64,000 nucleotides of DNA from Zygnema cylindricum. Its lineage: Eukaryota; Streptophyta; Zygnematophyceae; Zygnematales; Zygnemataceae. Each line of letters begins with the position of its first letter. The stretch's first letter is position 1. Below the pieces are notes generated by a model, which made no database searches, was not told the origin of the DNA, and saw only the letters and a program-made list of their open reading frames with translations. A program made the translations under genes and the position numbers. Positions 24,600 to 35,949 of the stretch are shown piece after piece. The stretch covers positions 62,001 through 126,000 of the forward strand of contig JBBHKE010001257.1 in the NCBI GenBank assembly GCA_037447655.1, in the 5' to 3' direction.

Positions 24600-25262
24600 T
24601 TATCTCAGTCAATCTCCCTTTTTATTTTGTCTCTCTCTCTCTCTCCTTTATGGTACTCAGCGACGAGACTATCTCGTCGCTGAATGGTATGTTTTATATC
24701 TCAATTAATCTCCATTTTTATTTTGTCTCTCTCTCCCTTATAGTACTCAGCGACGCGACTGTCTCGTCGCTGAATGGCGTGATTTTCTATCTTGCCAGTC
24801 AACGACGAGAATTTCTCGGTGCTGAATGACATGTTTCATTTTTCACCATTCAGCACCGACATTGTGTTTACACAAGGTGTCAGAACCCATTTCTCCATCC
24901 CATGATTATTTGTCTCTTATTTTCCATCTCTGTTTAATATTGAACTTAACCACACTATGCGTCCCTCTAGTCTTCATATTCTCCAACTTGTGCTTTTATG
25001 TTGCACACTTTTTTTAACATCCTTAAAATCTAGTTTTTTGGTTCTCTCTTTTCTTATCTGTCTCTATCCCATTCTTTTTTTATTCATCTATCCATTTCTC
25101 TCACATGGTCTCTTTACTTCATATCTCTGTCTCTCTTACCCTTGTTATCTTTATGGCATACTATAACTTTTGCCATCCAGCCACGATGAAATGTCGTCGC
25201 TGAATGGTGTATTTCATATTCGGCCGATCGGCTACGACAATGTGTCGTCGCTGAATGGCAGA
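24600..25262. repeat. Array of CAGCGACGA hairpins
   Basis: The first unit is CAGCGACGAGA, CTA, TCTCGTCGCTG, a perfect 11-bp stem starting near 24659, followed by AATGG. Related inverted repeats start near 24744, 24796, 24846, 25178 and 25222 with sporadic mismatches. The first two lie in tandem repeats of about 85 bp that also carry TCAATCTCC and TTTTATTTTGTCTCTC. The same core, GTCGTCGCTG, recurs in the array at 27510-27730, on the other side of the transposase relic. Confidence 0.75.
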
Positions 25263-25264
25263 AT

Positions 25265-25538
25265 TATGCTGCAATTTAGGATACGTTTTTACACCATCAC
25301 TACAAATACATTTCATCCATTATTTTGGCCATTTAACTTGTGCAGACAATATATGAAAACAAAAAAGCAAACAACGATGTATAATATTCAATGTCAAAGA
25401 AAAAATACAATGTATACTGCATACTGCACTAAAAGAAAAGTACAAACATTAACCTATCAATATAAAACTATGAAAGAAAAAGCCAAACAAAGCCACATTT
25501 TTGCAAACAACCGTTATCTATTTTCCCACCTATCCTTA
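25265..25538. other. Spacer between hairpin array and transposase relic
   Basis: Adenine-rich on the plus strand, with no gene recognised. It would hold the 3' flank of the transposase relic. Confidence 0.4.
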
Positions 25539-27412
25539 TTAAACCACATCTCTATAAGGTTCCTCAAATTCACCGTAGTCCTCTAAGTTTTCGTCGTGAT
25601 TAGCTTCATCCTCTTGAATGTCGACCTCTCGAAGGAGTTGGAGTAAATCTCGTGCGGGAGCCGAAGGAGGTGGCACCTCGTCGCCCTCAAAATGGTTGCA
25701 CAATTTCATGATTATGACTTGCAAATCTTGCGTAAGCATACTCTCCTCCCATTTCCCATCATTTAATGACAATCCACATTGGATCATCGCCTTCCGTGCA
25801 TACCCCATCCCATTGTTGTCTTTCATTTCATTCACCTCGCGAATTAAATTGCGTGCCAACTTCAAGAAAAATGATTTCCCCGGTCTAACTAGATTACCCG
25901 ACCATTTTTGGCCCTGGGTAAGGACCACTTTTGGCTCTCTATCCCCTTCATTTTCCAATCCTCCCATTTTCTAGACCAAACCTCCTTGATTTTTGAAATA
26001 ATAAATGAATCAGCGGGTTGCACTAGATGCGTTGCACAAGGTGGGAAAAAATGGAGAGTTGTCCTCTTTTGCGAGTAAAGCGGTGTTCAACTCCTCGGAC
26101 ATATTGTGCCCGCCACAATTGTCCACAAATATAGTATTATCTTGGCCATCACGATCTCCTTGGTATGACATGGGCTCTACAACCCATTGCGAGAAGACCG
26201 TCTTGGCATTCTAACCTTTAGGACCAGTACGATAACAAACTCGTACAAAAGAGAGGGAGGGAGGGAGTTACATGAGGGAGATGGGATAGGGGAAAGGAGT
26301 GGGAAAGAGGCGAAAGGTATAAGAGGTAGAGGGAGAGGGGGGGGGTAAATTGATTGAGGGAGGGAAAAATGGTATGAGAAGGGGAAAGGGAATAAGCACT
26401 ACAAAGAACACAAAACACATAGAAAATTATATTTTGTGTGGAACATAAGGGAGACAGGGAAAGATAATAGCGTCGATTTTTACTAGGATTGAAATACAAA
26501 TGAAAGGAAACACACATGGTATGTCATCGGGGATGCCTTTTATTGGATAACTCTGAAGTTTGTTGGCGAAGATCAACATTGGAGATTCAATTCGGGCGTT
26601 CACTCCGCCCGTGAGTCATACCATCAAGGTCATCCACTCCTCGCCGCCCACAACGTTCGCGTATTTAACCACCTCGTCCTCGCGAAAACCCAACGTCTTC
26701 TTAATATCCGTATTTACAATGACGTGGGTCTCGTCCATGTTTTCAACTAAATCCTCAGTGAAGTGACCTAATATCACAAAAACGCAACACAAGTAAGTAT
26801 GATGGTAGGGGCAACGATTTTCATTTACGTTTTTGCATTTGCAACCGTTGACAAAAGCATAAAAGATAATAGATGTAACATATATTACAACACAAAGCAA
26901 TAAATTGTAGAAAAATCAAAGCTTACTCGATAAAAATCCTCATTTTAACACTCCCATATGAAACACCACCGCTTTTTCGATATATTCCTCCTTCTCCGGG
27001 CTTAATTGTAGTTTTCCCTTCTGAGCCCTCGTCACGATGCTATGTTTCTCACAAAATCGTTGAGTCCATCGTTTCGTAATTTTTATTTTTATCTCCTTAC
27101 CCTTTTTGTCGGGAAATAGTCTCCGATTCTCCATCTTCATACGTTTAATTATATGCACAGCCATGGTCCCCACGATAATTTGAGACATTTCCATACCCGC
27201 CTTTATTGAACCGGTAGAACTCCTCCACCAACTCCAAGTGCACCTCTGTGACCCACGGAAATTCCTTCCTCCCCCTACCCGATAGTGCCTTTGTCACCAC
27301 CACACTTTTTCTTTCAAATCCCACGGACAACAAGGTGTGTGTCGTCGTCCGTATGCTTCCCAGTGTTGCAACCTTGCCCTTCCACCACCGACTTGCCTTT
27401 TGGTATTCTGCA
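25539..27412 (-). pseudogene. Pogo/CENP-B-like DDE transposase, broken
   Basis: Read on the minus strand in pieces. From an acceptor near 27412: EYQKASRWWKGKV, then GRGRKEFPWVTEVHLELVEEF. After a frameshift near 27197 comes a CENP-B-type DNA-binding block with LFPDKKGKEIKIKITKRW and FCEKHSIVTRAQKGKL. An intron (GTAAGC...TTAG, 26768-26926) follows, then NMDETHVIVN with the first catalytic Asp and GGEEWMTLMV. After a purine-rich insertion comes VCYRTGPKG, then FVDNCGGHN with the second Asp and ATHLVQPADSFIISKIKEVW. An acidic tail ends at 25539. This is the DDE_1 family (pogo/Tigger/jerky relatives), which cuts and pastes its own DNA. Defects seen: a frameshift, an in-frame stop near 26940, a stop near 26221, a frameshift near 26070 and the insertion. 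It cannot be active. The hairpin arrays on both sides may belong to its ends. Confidence 0.75.
26235..26515. repeat. Purine-rich insertion in the transposase relic
   Basis: About 280 bp rich in GGGAG/GAGGG on the plus strand interrupts the reading between PDDIPC and VCYRTGPKG. Splice sites in the right phase are not visible, so I read it as an insertion and not an intron. Confidence 0.5.
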
Positions 27413-27509
27413 ACGAGAGGAAAGAAAAAAAAAACACAAGAAGATGTTAGTCCTAATTCATATAAGAATAAGTATATACTAAAAAGAAAAAACAGTTCAA
27501 CGATAACCT

Positions 27510-27729
27510 GCAGTCGTCGCAAATTTCAGCGACGAATGTTCGTCATTGCTGGTTTAGGTATCCGGTGACTTTTTCAAGTTTCAACATCGACAAAAAGTCG
27601 TCACTAGTTCAGGGAACCGGTGCCTATATTGAATTCAACAACCACATGAAGTCGTTGCTGGTTCAGGAAGCCGGTGCCTATACTGAATTCAGAGACAACA
27701 GAAAGTCGTCGCTGGTTCAGCGACGAGGT
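27510..27729 (+). repeat. ~62-bp tandem repeat with GTCGTCGCTGGTTCAG core
   Basis: Three or more units follow the pattern AAAGTCGTCGCTGGTTCAGG, AACCGGTGCCTATATTGAAT, CAACAACCACATG. The first part includes an inverted repeat, TCGTCGC ... GCGACGA. It lies just outside the 5' end of the transposase relic and stops where an LTR begins. Confidence 0.7.
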
Positions 27730-28303
27730 TGTAATTCTATGGGCTCCATCGCCACAAAGAGTTCGTTGATCCAAAAAAGCTTATCTAGATAGTGCCGACT
27801 CCAACTTTATATAAACCCAAATGATTGACCCCTTGACAATCAAAACCCCATTCCAACTTCATCCTTGTGAAATAAAACTTTCTGTGTGCTCAATTCCACC
27901 ATAGAATGCAAAGTTAGAATATGAGTTTTGGATAACATTCCCCAATTTCACTTTCTCTTAAAAATGTAGTCACCCTAGAAGGCAAACACTCTTACTAACT
28001 AAACCCCTGTGTAGCTTGGACTCCCTTGAGTGCGCAACAAAAAGAATCAATGCAAATGGTCAACTAGGTTGATTGTTATGGCTGGCCAAAGTTAGCCTTT
28101 TATACAATATACTCTTTGGGAGAGGCGGCAACCTACCCAAAATATTCAAAGTCCTTAACCCCTCTCTAAACCCCTTTAGTACTGCAATACTGACCAATCA
28201 CAAGACTGTACCGTATAAGAAAGTACAAGTGCCGGAGTACTTTCTGTACGGACATTATACGACACATCCATAATGCGACATTTGTCACATCCAAATTTGT
28301 TGT
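27730..28303 (-). mobile_element. Truncated copia LTR (type A), 3' part
   Basis: On the minus strand it ends CATAGAATTACA, like the S LTR at 38516, and is co-linear with 38516-39075 (GCCGACTCCAA, TTTATATAAACCCAAATGAT). It stops near 28303, where internal pol sequence of element V begins. The 5' half of the LTR is missing, so V does not have a matched LTR pair. Confidence 0.75.
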
Positions 28304-29487
28304 CTCATCTCTTTTCCATCCACACTTAATCCAATTTCAATCTTGCAATTCAAACTGCTAGCCCCATCTCCAATCCGCAACACACACCCAAATGTTATCC
28401 CTTTTATTAGCACACCTTCATAAATGGCATCACTCCCATCAGTGATGTCAAAGCCACTACCCCCCAAACTTATCCTTAAATCAAGAGTCCCCACTAAGTC
28501 TCTTAACCCCAGCAAATCATCCACATAAATTGCAATAAAAATTACACCATTCTCATCCTCAAACATATAAATAGAATGGTCAGAACTGATCCGAATATAT
28601 CCCAGACCGGTGAGAAACTCATCTAGTTTCTTGTTCCATTGTCTAGGAGCCTGCTTCAGTCCATATAAGGATTTTATGAGCCTGCAGACTTTGCTCTCTT
28701 CTACTTCCTCTATAAATCCCTCTGGTTGTCGCATGAAGATTTCTTCCCCTAGTTCACCATTGAGGAAAATAGTATTGATATATATCTAGTGTATTTCCAT
28801 GTCTTCCGCTGCTGCTAGACTAAGGAGAATCCTTACAGATGGGAACGGAACCACTGGAGCACAATTCTCCTCATAATCTATCCCCTCTTTTTGGGTGAAC
28901 CCCTTTGCTACCAACCGAGCCTTATATCTCTTAATGGTATTATCTGGGTTCTGTTTCAATTTAAATACCCATTTGCACCCGATAGGTTTTTTGTGTGGAG
29001 GACAGTCCAACAACTCCCAAGTATTTGCTTCCATGATGGGAGCCATCTCATCATTTATGGCTATGACCCATCGGCCTTTCTCCGGACTATCTATTGCCTC
29101 CGAGTATGACTGAGGATCATTTGGGTGAGATAGCTTTGTTACCTTGTGAGCATCCTGTTTTTCTTTTAGCCATTTGCTTCTCCTTCGTCCTCCCTCAAAT
29201 TCCGAAGCTGGAATGGAGGGAAGTCTCGGGTTCCTCCTTGCTGTCTCATCGACATCCCTATCCATGGGAGCCAGTTCCAGCTCCTCCTCCTCTGTCTCCT
29301 TAAATTGTATAGAGATATGAGGAGATCCCCGTGTATCTCCCCCATCTTGGATCTCCCCTGAATCTGCAATAATGTTTTCACTTGTGTCCCTTCGGGGAAG
29401 ATCCGAGTCCTCCTCACTCTCGGACTCAAAACTGATTTTTATCTTCTTAGTGTATTTCAAGGGATCAAATGACTTTCCTTCATCCAT
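28304..29487 (-). pseudogene. Element V: reverse transcriptase and RNase H remnant
   Basis: Copia-type reverse transcriptase copies the element RNA into DNA in the virus-like particle; RNase H removes the RNA. From 29487: an acidic linker, then IGCKWVFKLKQNPDNTIKRY, ARLVAKGFTQKEGIDYEE, IKSLYGLKQAPRQWNKKLDE and the catalytic YVDDLL. Directly after YVDDLL the frame jumps to LVGTLDLRISLGGSGFD and SDAIYEGVLIKG, which belong to the RNase H region, so the RT thumb and RNase H start are deleted near 28535. The last part ends KCxx-type sequence that differs from the usual WSSKQQ block. Stops and frame breaks occur near 28790. Non-functional. Confidence 0.85.
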
Positions 29488-30555
29488 GACAACTAGATGT
29501 TTTACCAGAATGATATTTTGTTTAGCTAAGTCATAGACTCTTTATCATTTGACATCCTCATCATATCCCAAAAAAATTCCCGGTTTCCCTTTAGCATTTA
29601 GTTTCCAGTTTTTCTTATCTGTGTGAAGACTATATACTTGACTATCAAAAACTTTCCAGTGAGAAATATCTGGTTTCCTTCCAACCCATCTCTCATAAGG
29701 TGTCATTCCTTAAATGGCTATAGTGAGAACTTTATTATTAATGTAGTTAGCACAGTGGATGGCCTCTGCCTAAAATCTTCTTCCTGTTTTCTTATCAGCC
29801 AACATACTACACACACTATCTCCCAACGTCCGGTTTAACCTCTCAGCTACCCCATTTTGTTATAGATTATTCGATACAGTTTTCTGATGCTGAACTCCCT
29901 CATCTCTCAAGGATTCCTCAAACTGGTTAGAGGTGTACTCTCCCCCATTATCACTCCTTATTCGCTTAATGGGGGTTCCGTGCAATTTCTCACTCCAGGC
30001 TTTGTATTCTTTGAAGTACTTTGGTGTTTCAGACTTTGATTTTAGGAAATAGACTCTAGAATATCTGGACCAGTCATCAGTAACTCTCAGCATATAGATT
30101 TTTCCCCCAACCGAAGGTACTCTTGCTGGTCCCCAGATATATCTGTGGACCAGATATAGTACTTTCTCACCTCTATATATAGTAGTTTTGGGAAAGGGCA
30201 GTCCGTGAGCCTTACCTTGGGCACAACCACTACAATCATCCATCATTTCATTATCCCCAAATTGAATGCCTTCTACTACACCAAGCTTTTTCATTTCCCT
30301 CAGCGTGTCAAAATGCACACGCCCTAACCGCTTATGCTTGATCATCAAGCTTAGAACACCATCATTGTAAGCACTTTTCTTTTCATTACTCAGGTTAAGC
30401 CTAAACATTCCTTGGCTGCCCTTATCTGCTGTGTAGTAGACTTCATCTCCATACTTAGCTATAAAGACTCCTTTTCTAGTGAAGGTATAAAAATCCTTGT
30501 CATCTAGTACAGAGGTAGACACAAGATTTTTACTCAGCTGAGGAATATAGAGCAC
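29488..30555 (-). pseudogene. Element V: integrase
   Basis: Integrase inserts the element DNA. The zinc-binding part is seen as KHKRLGRVHFD and CSGCAQGKAHG, followed by the core with RVTDDWSRYSRVYF (first Asp) and IRSDNGGEYTSNQF (second Asp). A stop (TAT AGA TTA ... frame break) precedes QNGVAERLNRTL with the catalytic Glu near 29850. The remaining C-terminal part runs through GYDEDV and VKHLVVMDEGKSFDPLKY with several stops. The order on the minus strand is gag, protease, integrase, RT, which defines copia. Confidence 0.88.
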
Positions 30556-30790
30556 ATCTGAGAAAGTTGAGTATAGAAGTCTTACCCTCCACTAAGACTT
30601 GCAGATCTACCCAACCCACTAGATCTATACTAATTACTCTCCCATCCCCTTCCTCTATTTCTACAGTAGGGATCTTTCTTAACTTAGTGAAGAGTTGCCT
30701 GTCACGACACATATGCATGGATGCACCTGAGTCGATGATCCATACTTCTTGTGGAGCTTCCCAAATGGCTCCAATAGCATACTTCTGTTT
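30556..30790 (-). pseudogene. Element V: aspartic protease
   Basis: The motif WIIDSGASMHMCRDRQLFTK gives the DSG catalytic triplet of a retroviral-type aspartic protease, followed by LRKIPTVEIEEGDG and VEGKTSILNF. The reading frame breaks just before the GAG-pre-integrase segment. The protease cuts the gag-pol polyprotein in the particle. Confidence 0.85.
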
Positions 30791-31740
30791 TCAAAGGATC
30801 TCCTTCTCCTCCAAATTCTTCTCGAGGAGAAGCTCCTTATCCTCCTCCCCAGAGGACTCGTCCTCCTTGGTCTCTCCTTTGACACGTGTGACCACAAGTG
30901 CCTTTTTCTTCCCTCCGAAAGAAGCCCCTCCCCGATTTTCTTGGAGCCTCAACTCAGACAGCATGATGCAATCAACCATGAAGTGTCCCGACTTTTTGCA
31001 GAAATGACAAAGACCCTTAGGGGGCCTAGGCTCTCCAGATTGGTCTCTATTGAAGTTGTTGTACGGCTTTTTTGGATCCTTCCTCCACCGGTTGGTTCCG
31101 ACAGCTAGAGCTTGAAGGCCCTTTCTTCCTCTACGGATCCCAACGGTGTTATCCTGCACGAGTATCATTCAGTCATCCATTTCTTGCACTCGGTACACTA
31201 TGTTTTCATACTCCTCAGGCAACTTCATGATGAGAGTGTTAACTTTCATCTTCATTGTGCCTGTCCATCTGGCATTTTCCATCTCCATATACAGACAAGA
31301 GAGATCATTACAGTAGTCTAACATCTTCCTTCCTTAGTAAGTATAACTCCCGAGCCTTTGCTCAGCCAGCTGAAGCTTCTGAATGGTACCAGCTCTATAG
31401 ATCTCCACTAAAGTCATCCACAACTCTTCGGCCTTGAAGATGTGAAGATGGGAGGTCTCCAAAGCTTGAGTGAGGTGCCTCAAAATGAAATGCCTGGCAT
31501 TCCTGTTGATGTACTCCCACATCTGAAAGTCGTTTTCCTCGACCTTCACCGCCACCGCTCCAGGTGCCGTGGCAATGGGAGTAAGAGGTGTCTCTTATCC
31601 TTTCCCTTTTTTGGACACACTGTTGTCCCCATCTTTTGCCTCCTCCGTTGGAGAAGATGCTACTGGAGAAAAACCTCACTCCACCAAACCCTGGTGGAGT
31701 TCCTTGAGATGGACGTTTCACTTGTACACTAACAATACCC
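30791..31740 (-). pseudogene. Element V: gag
   Basis: Gag forms the particle shell. Segments in order on the minus strand: MWEYINRNARHFILRHLTQ, VEIYRAGTIQKLQLAEQRLG, NTLIMKLPEEYENIVYRVQE, MILVQDNTVGIRRG and the zinc knuckle CHFCKKSGHFMVDC (intact CX2CX4HX4C). An acidic, lysine-rich linker leads to the protease. Frameshifts and a stop near 31168 and 31330 break it. The primer-binding site lies just upstream at 31825. Confidence 0.85.
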
Positions 31741-31824
31741 TAATATCGCTTTTCACAGAATGCCCTTGTCATCATGGCTTCCCAGTAAATAAACCCATAT
31801 CCGTTGAAGATGGGCACACTAAAG

Positions 31825-31839
31825 GGTGGGCCCATAACT
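31825..31839 (-). promoter_or_regulatory. Primer-binding site of V (half tRNA-iMet type)
   Basis: The plus strand reads GGTGGGCCCATAACT. Apart from the last base this equals the anticodon arm of plant initiator tRNA-Met (GGTGGGCCCATAACC), so the element RNA would pair with an internal tRNA fragment. It abuts the LTR end TTGCA exactly. Confidence 0.8.
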
Positions 31840-32832
31840 TGCAATTCTGTGTCCCCCAGTGGACTGCAAAATTCAAGAAGCCACTAGATAACTTTTGACC
31901 AACCCACTTTCAACTAGAACTATTGCTACTTAAACTGGGAAATAGACAATCTGATTTTACCTTTGTGCAGTCTCGACTCCTCTGAGTCCACAGCAAAAAT
32001 AATCACTGAAAACGCCCAACCAAGCGATTAGTAACGAAGTGGCAAAGATGCCAATATACATACAAGCTTGTTGGGAGAGGTGGCTACCTCCTCTATCCTC
32101 TAAGTCCTAAACCCCTCTCACAACCCCAATCTACTAATGTACGAACTAATCAGAAGACTATACAGTACACAAAGATACTGCGGCCGATTTACTTTTTGTA
32201 CGGCCTGTGTACGACAAGACCATGGAGTGGACGTCTGTCTCCTCTGGACTTGTCCTCACGCTCCCCGAAATTCCCGCTTCCCAATGACATATTCCCACGT
32301 GTCGCCATGTCATGTCACGTCCAAAAACCGCCAAAGCGGTCATTCCAAGGTCTCAGCGATGATGTGGTCCGTCGGATCTAAACCGACTTTAATTCATCGC
32401 AGTTCAAAAACAAATGTTCGGTATATTTGTTTCGTGCGCACTAAATTCTTGTTAGTTTGTATGTCATCTATTTGATATTCCGTTAATCGGATTGATGATC
32501 CTAGTAATGTTTAATTAGTTATCAAACCCTATATATCCTAACGGACTACTACGACAGACTGGTAAGAGCTAACGACTACGCCTCGCTTTGCCAGTCAGAG
32601 GTTCGATTCCTACCAGACTCAACCTTTTGTTGAGAGTGACTTAGGTCACTCTTTAGTCCAGCCTATGGAGCTAAGGCAGCCATGGCTCCACCGCCCTCTC
32701 TCTCTTTCAATGACTACAATAAGTATGGGGGCTAGAGTGAGAAGGTGGAGGTAGGCTGCATACGTTTTTTTTTAGCTATTTTAATCAATTAAGACCTAGA
32801 AAATACCTACCCTAAATGTAGTGATTTCAACA
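31840..32832 (-). mobile_element. Element V: 5' LTR (type A)
   Basis: 993 bp; on the minus strand it starts TGTTGAAATCACTAC and ends AGAATTGCA. It has the TATTTTCTAGGTCTT start block and a GTAC-rich block around 32140-32220. A tRNA-like segment on the plus strand carries an exact B box, GGTTCGATTCC, at 32600-32610. Its length matches the P LTRs (998/999 bp). Confidence 0.85.
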
Positions 32833-33151
32833 GGGAGCTAGGCTCTTTGCTACGGTTCCACTTGTGGGGATTATAACTGAACCAGAAACTGAAGAAAATG
32901 ACAGAAAAAGTTGAGAATATAAAAACACTATAGCAAAACATCTCATACTTAGATATGTGTGTGAGTCCATAGCTATCACTCTTTTAAATCTAACCAAGTC
33001 TTCGAAAATCTAGGAAACACTAAATCAGATTTATAAGAGTGAGACTATACAATGGTAGCAGTTAGTAATACAAGAAATCGAGGCCTATGTTTATAATGGC
33101 GGTAGCATGATAGAGTTTTGCAATAATATTGTTGCGTTATATATTGATCTT
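32833..33151 (+). pseudogene. Element W: gag, left part
   Basis: Decayed gag readable in broken frames: QIYKSETIQ near 33020 and AYVYNGGSMIEFCNN near 33090. It is cut at 33151 by element X and continues at 36891 with INTLIMKLPYKYKEIIYR. The V LTR replaces whatever lay 5' of 32833. Confidence 0.7.
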
Positions 33152-34067
33152 TGTTAGAATGTGTGTATTTTCTAGATCTGGATTTGTTTATGTTGAAAAG
33201 AAGTAATTAACATTCACTTCTTAATTTAGACTCTAGAGTGAAGAGAGAGAGAGAGTCACCATGGCTGCCGCCATATTCAGAAAGAAAAAAACAAATAGGT
33301 TGACAAATTGATTGATAACCAAAATGCTTCCCTTAAAGGGATTTGAACCTAGGTTTATGGAGTACACTATAGAAGTACGCCTTAACCGTTTAGGCGTTAA
33401 CGAAACGATGTGGCTCGATGATTAATTAAAGTGTCACGCAAATGTCACTTTCACTAAAACAGATCAAAATTGACGAAACCACATCTATAGTCAAACGATG
33501 TTCGCAGATGCGAATCTAACAGTGTAAAATACAAGATCGGACGGACGACGTCGCCCCCACCAAACTCGAATGAATCTTTGGCGGGTATCAGATATAGCGG
33601 CGCGCTTTGCCACGTGGCGCCACATCATTGGACGCCGAAAAAGATGGAAGGAGGAACGATGGCTCCCAAGTTGACAACTGTCAACCACAAGGCCATGTTG
33701 TACAATGGCCATACAAGAAGTACAATCGGCCACTGTACCTTCTTCGATTATACACTCTTTTGGCTTAGAGTAGAGTAGTAGGTAGTTGTGAGTAGGAGTT
33801 AAGGGACTTAGCGTATTCGAGGCGCCTCTCTCCAGGTGACCTTTTGTATTTATACGCCATCTTTGGCCAACCATAACTAACTGCCCAGGGGAGCAAATTC
33901 AGTGATTCTTTTAGCGTTTGACTCAAAGGAGTCTTGTCCTCACATGAGTGAAGGTGGTCAGAATATTTAGGTTCTTGGGTAGCATCTATACAATGGGAAA
34001 GCGAAAGGGGAAATATTATCCTATTGGCTTTAAATAGGCAGCTCATTTTGTGGGTTAACAAATTTCA
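33152..34067 (+). mobile_element. Element X: 5' LTR (type B)
   Basis: 916 bp, from TGTTAGAATGTGTG to AACAAATTTCA. It carries an antisense tRNA-like segment: B box GGTTCAAATCC on the minus strand at 33339-33349 and a D-arm-like hairpin (5-bp stem CGCCT/AGGCG) at 33378-33396. A GTAC block lies near 33690-33770. Flanks of the whole element are ATCTT (33147-33151) and AGCTT (36891-36895), a 5-bp duplication with one mismatch. Confidence 0.87.
33339..33400 (-). other. tRNA-like segment in the X 5' LTR
   Basis: Read on the minus strand: a stem-loop CGCCT / AGGCG with GGTTA in the loop (D-arm-like), then about 30 nt, then GGTTCAAATCC (B box) followed by T-arm-like sequence. The acceptor stem is poor, so I do not call a tRNA gene. 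Confidence 0.5.
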
Positions 34068-34082
34068 GGTTATGGGCCCACC
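34068..34082 (+). promoter_or_regulatory. Primer-binding site of X (half tRNA-iMet type)
   Basis: GGTTATGGGCCCACC follows the LTR end CA with no gap. It is the exact reverse complement of 15 nt of the plant tRNA-iMet anticodon stem and loop. Confidence 0.85.
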
Positions 34083-35303
34083 CTCTAGGGTGCCCATATT
34101 TAATGGATCAGACTTTCTTTATTGGGAAATGATGATGGAGGGATAACTTTTTGAGAAGCACCTATGGGGCATAATATCCGGGCAAATTCGATGTCCACCT
34201 CTACCTGGGTTTGGAGGAACACATTTTTCTGGCACCTCCACCACCACAGCCACCATCAAGAACAATGACAAGAAAGTGGAGGAAATAATCATGGAAAGAG
34301 AAAAGAGAGGAGTTGCTTCTCGAGGGACTCCATTGTCAAGGACGATACTAGCAGCAACACCACTAGCAACAATGACAAGGAGTTAGACCGAATGGCCAGA
34401 ATATAAAAATTAGAACTATAAGGACAAGTTGACTAAGTTCTTAATTCTTAAAAGTGCAGTGAAAGGTATTGCCATTCCCTTTATGCATGTTATATCTTTC
34501 TCACATATTTGGGTATCTCTTGTAAACAAATAAAAGAGTGGGTCATTGCTGCAGCAACAGCTGGCAGAAAATAAGATTTCAGCTTATACTTACAATGGAG
34601 GAAGTATGAATGATTATTGCAATGACTTAGGAGCATTACTTCGAGAACTAGAGAGCGCAGGTAACTCATGGCACGAGAGACATAAAGTAAATACACTGAT
34701 AATGAAACTACCTGAAGAGTATGAGAATATCATTAATCGGTTGCAAGATCTAGGTGATAGCAATTGGAATTGAAATGATACAGTGGGGATGATTTTAGTG
34801 AAAGAGAGTATCATAGAACTTAGGAGAGGAAGTTCAAGTGTTCAAGCATTGGCTGCAAGATCTGATTGGCGGAAGCGTGATGAGAGGAATGATGGTGACT
34901 GGCGAAAGAGTGATGAGAGGAAGAGAGAAAAATATAAGCTTTATCAGAATTTTGGTGGAAAGAGAGGAAGAGGAAAGAAAGGGGAGTTTTGAAAGGAGGG
35001 GTTTGCATCTTTTGTAGGGAACCGGGTCACTATATAGCGGAATATCCTTGTTTGGAAAAAGTTAGAAGTTGGATTGTGAATGAGGAGGAAGAACGGGGAG
35101 ATGAGAAACAAGATGAAAATATTTTGGAGCTTCTCTACATCGGTAGTATGGGGAAGAGAGAAAAGCACACACAAATTCCACGAAAGCAACAGTGTGCTTT
35201 AGGAGGTATAAGGGAGGTAAAGAGAAAGAAGGTACCTGAAAAAGTTAAAAACAATGAGGATATTTTCGTAGATATTTTGGTGACAGAAAACAAGTCGAAA
35301 TAG
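34083..35303 (+). pseudogene. Element X: gag
   Basis: Gag frames in order: an N-terminal part with many stops (34083-34540), then NKISAYTYNGGSMNDYCND, NTLIMKLPEEYENIINRLQD and MILVKESIIELRRGSSS. A basic, Arg/Lys-rich stretch is followed by a zinc knuckle reading CIFCREPGHYIAEY, where the final Cys is Tyr. The knuckle of W keeps Cys there (EECPCLE). A protease remnant is absent: a basic and acidic linker (KQQCALGG) follows. Stops at 34772 and frame changes at 34990 break it. Confidence 0.75.
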
Positions 35304-35339
35304 GAGACTTCAACAAATTCCATAGAAAGGGGAGAAGTA

Positions 35340-35790
35340 AATCTAGAGGGGGCTTCAAAAGATATGGGAGAAGAGGAATATTTAATGAAAGTTTAGGGGA
35401 GGAGAAATATTTTTTGGGAATCAAAATATAAAGTGATAGTGGAAAAAATTCCATGGGAGAGAGTGAGGGAAGTTCATAAAATGGGGTAATTATCATGTAC
35501 AAATATATGAGTACGGAAGATGTAGATTTTATGAGGAACTTAGTGGGGACTTGTGATTTAAAGATAAATTTGGGGGGTAATGGATTTAACATCACTAGTG
35601 GGAGTGATGCCATTTATGAATGTGTGCCTATAAAAGGGTTAACATCTGGGTATGTGTTCCAGGTTGGGGATGGGGCTTGCTGTTTGAAATGTAAGTGGGA
35701 ATATGGATTTTGCTCGGATGAAAAAAGAATGAGGAGGATATTTTTTGCTCCAAAAGCCCGGATTTATGAAAAATGGCATTCAAAATAAAA
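35340..35790 (+). pseudogene. Element X: RT/RNase H sliver after a large internal deletion
   Basis: A short piece with EEKYFLGIK resembles the RT segment GEAKYILGIQ. Next comes VDFMRNLVGTCDLKINLGG, then SDAIYECVPIKGLTSGYVFQ and GDGACCLKCK from the RNase H region. Protease, integrase and most of RT are missing, so the element is a deletion derivative that could move only in trans. W (37600-37752) has the same gag-to-RT junction. Confidence 0.75.
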
Positions 35791-35949
35791 TGTGTGATGC
35801 AATTATTATTTCGGTTCATCTAAAACACTGTTTCAAATACGGGGGTATTCACTTAAAGTTTTATGAGGGGAAAGAAAAAGGAAAAAGAAAAAAAAAAAGA
35901 AAAAAAAATTGTGTTTTGTTATTAAGTGTGAGTTGAAAGAAAAGTAGAC

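Noticed and set aside
24659-25262. CRISPR-like array
   Set aside because: Repeats are palindromic with uneven spacing, variable sequence and no cas genes, in a plant nuclear context.
26218-26517. Intron in the transposase relic
   Set aside because: No GT-AG pair in the correct phase joins PDDIPC to VCYRTGPKG; a purine-rich insertion explains it better.
32567-32622. Candidate tRNA gene (B box present)
   Set aside because: The acceptor and T stems do not pair well and the same segment recurs inside many LTRs, so it is an LTR module and not a tRNA gene.
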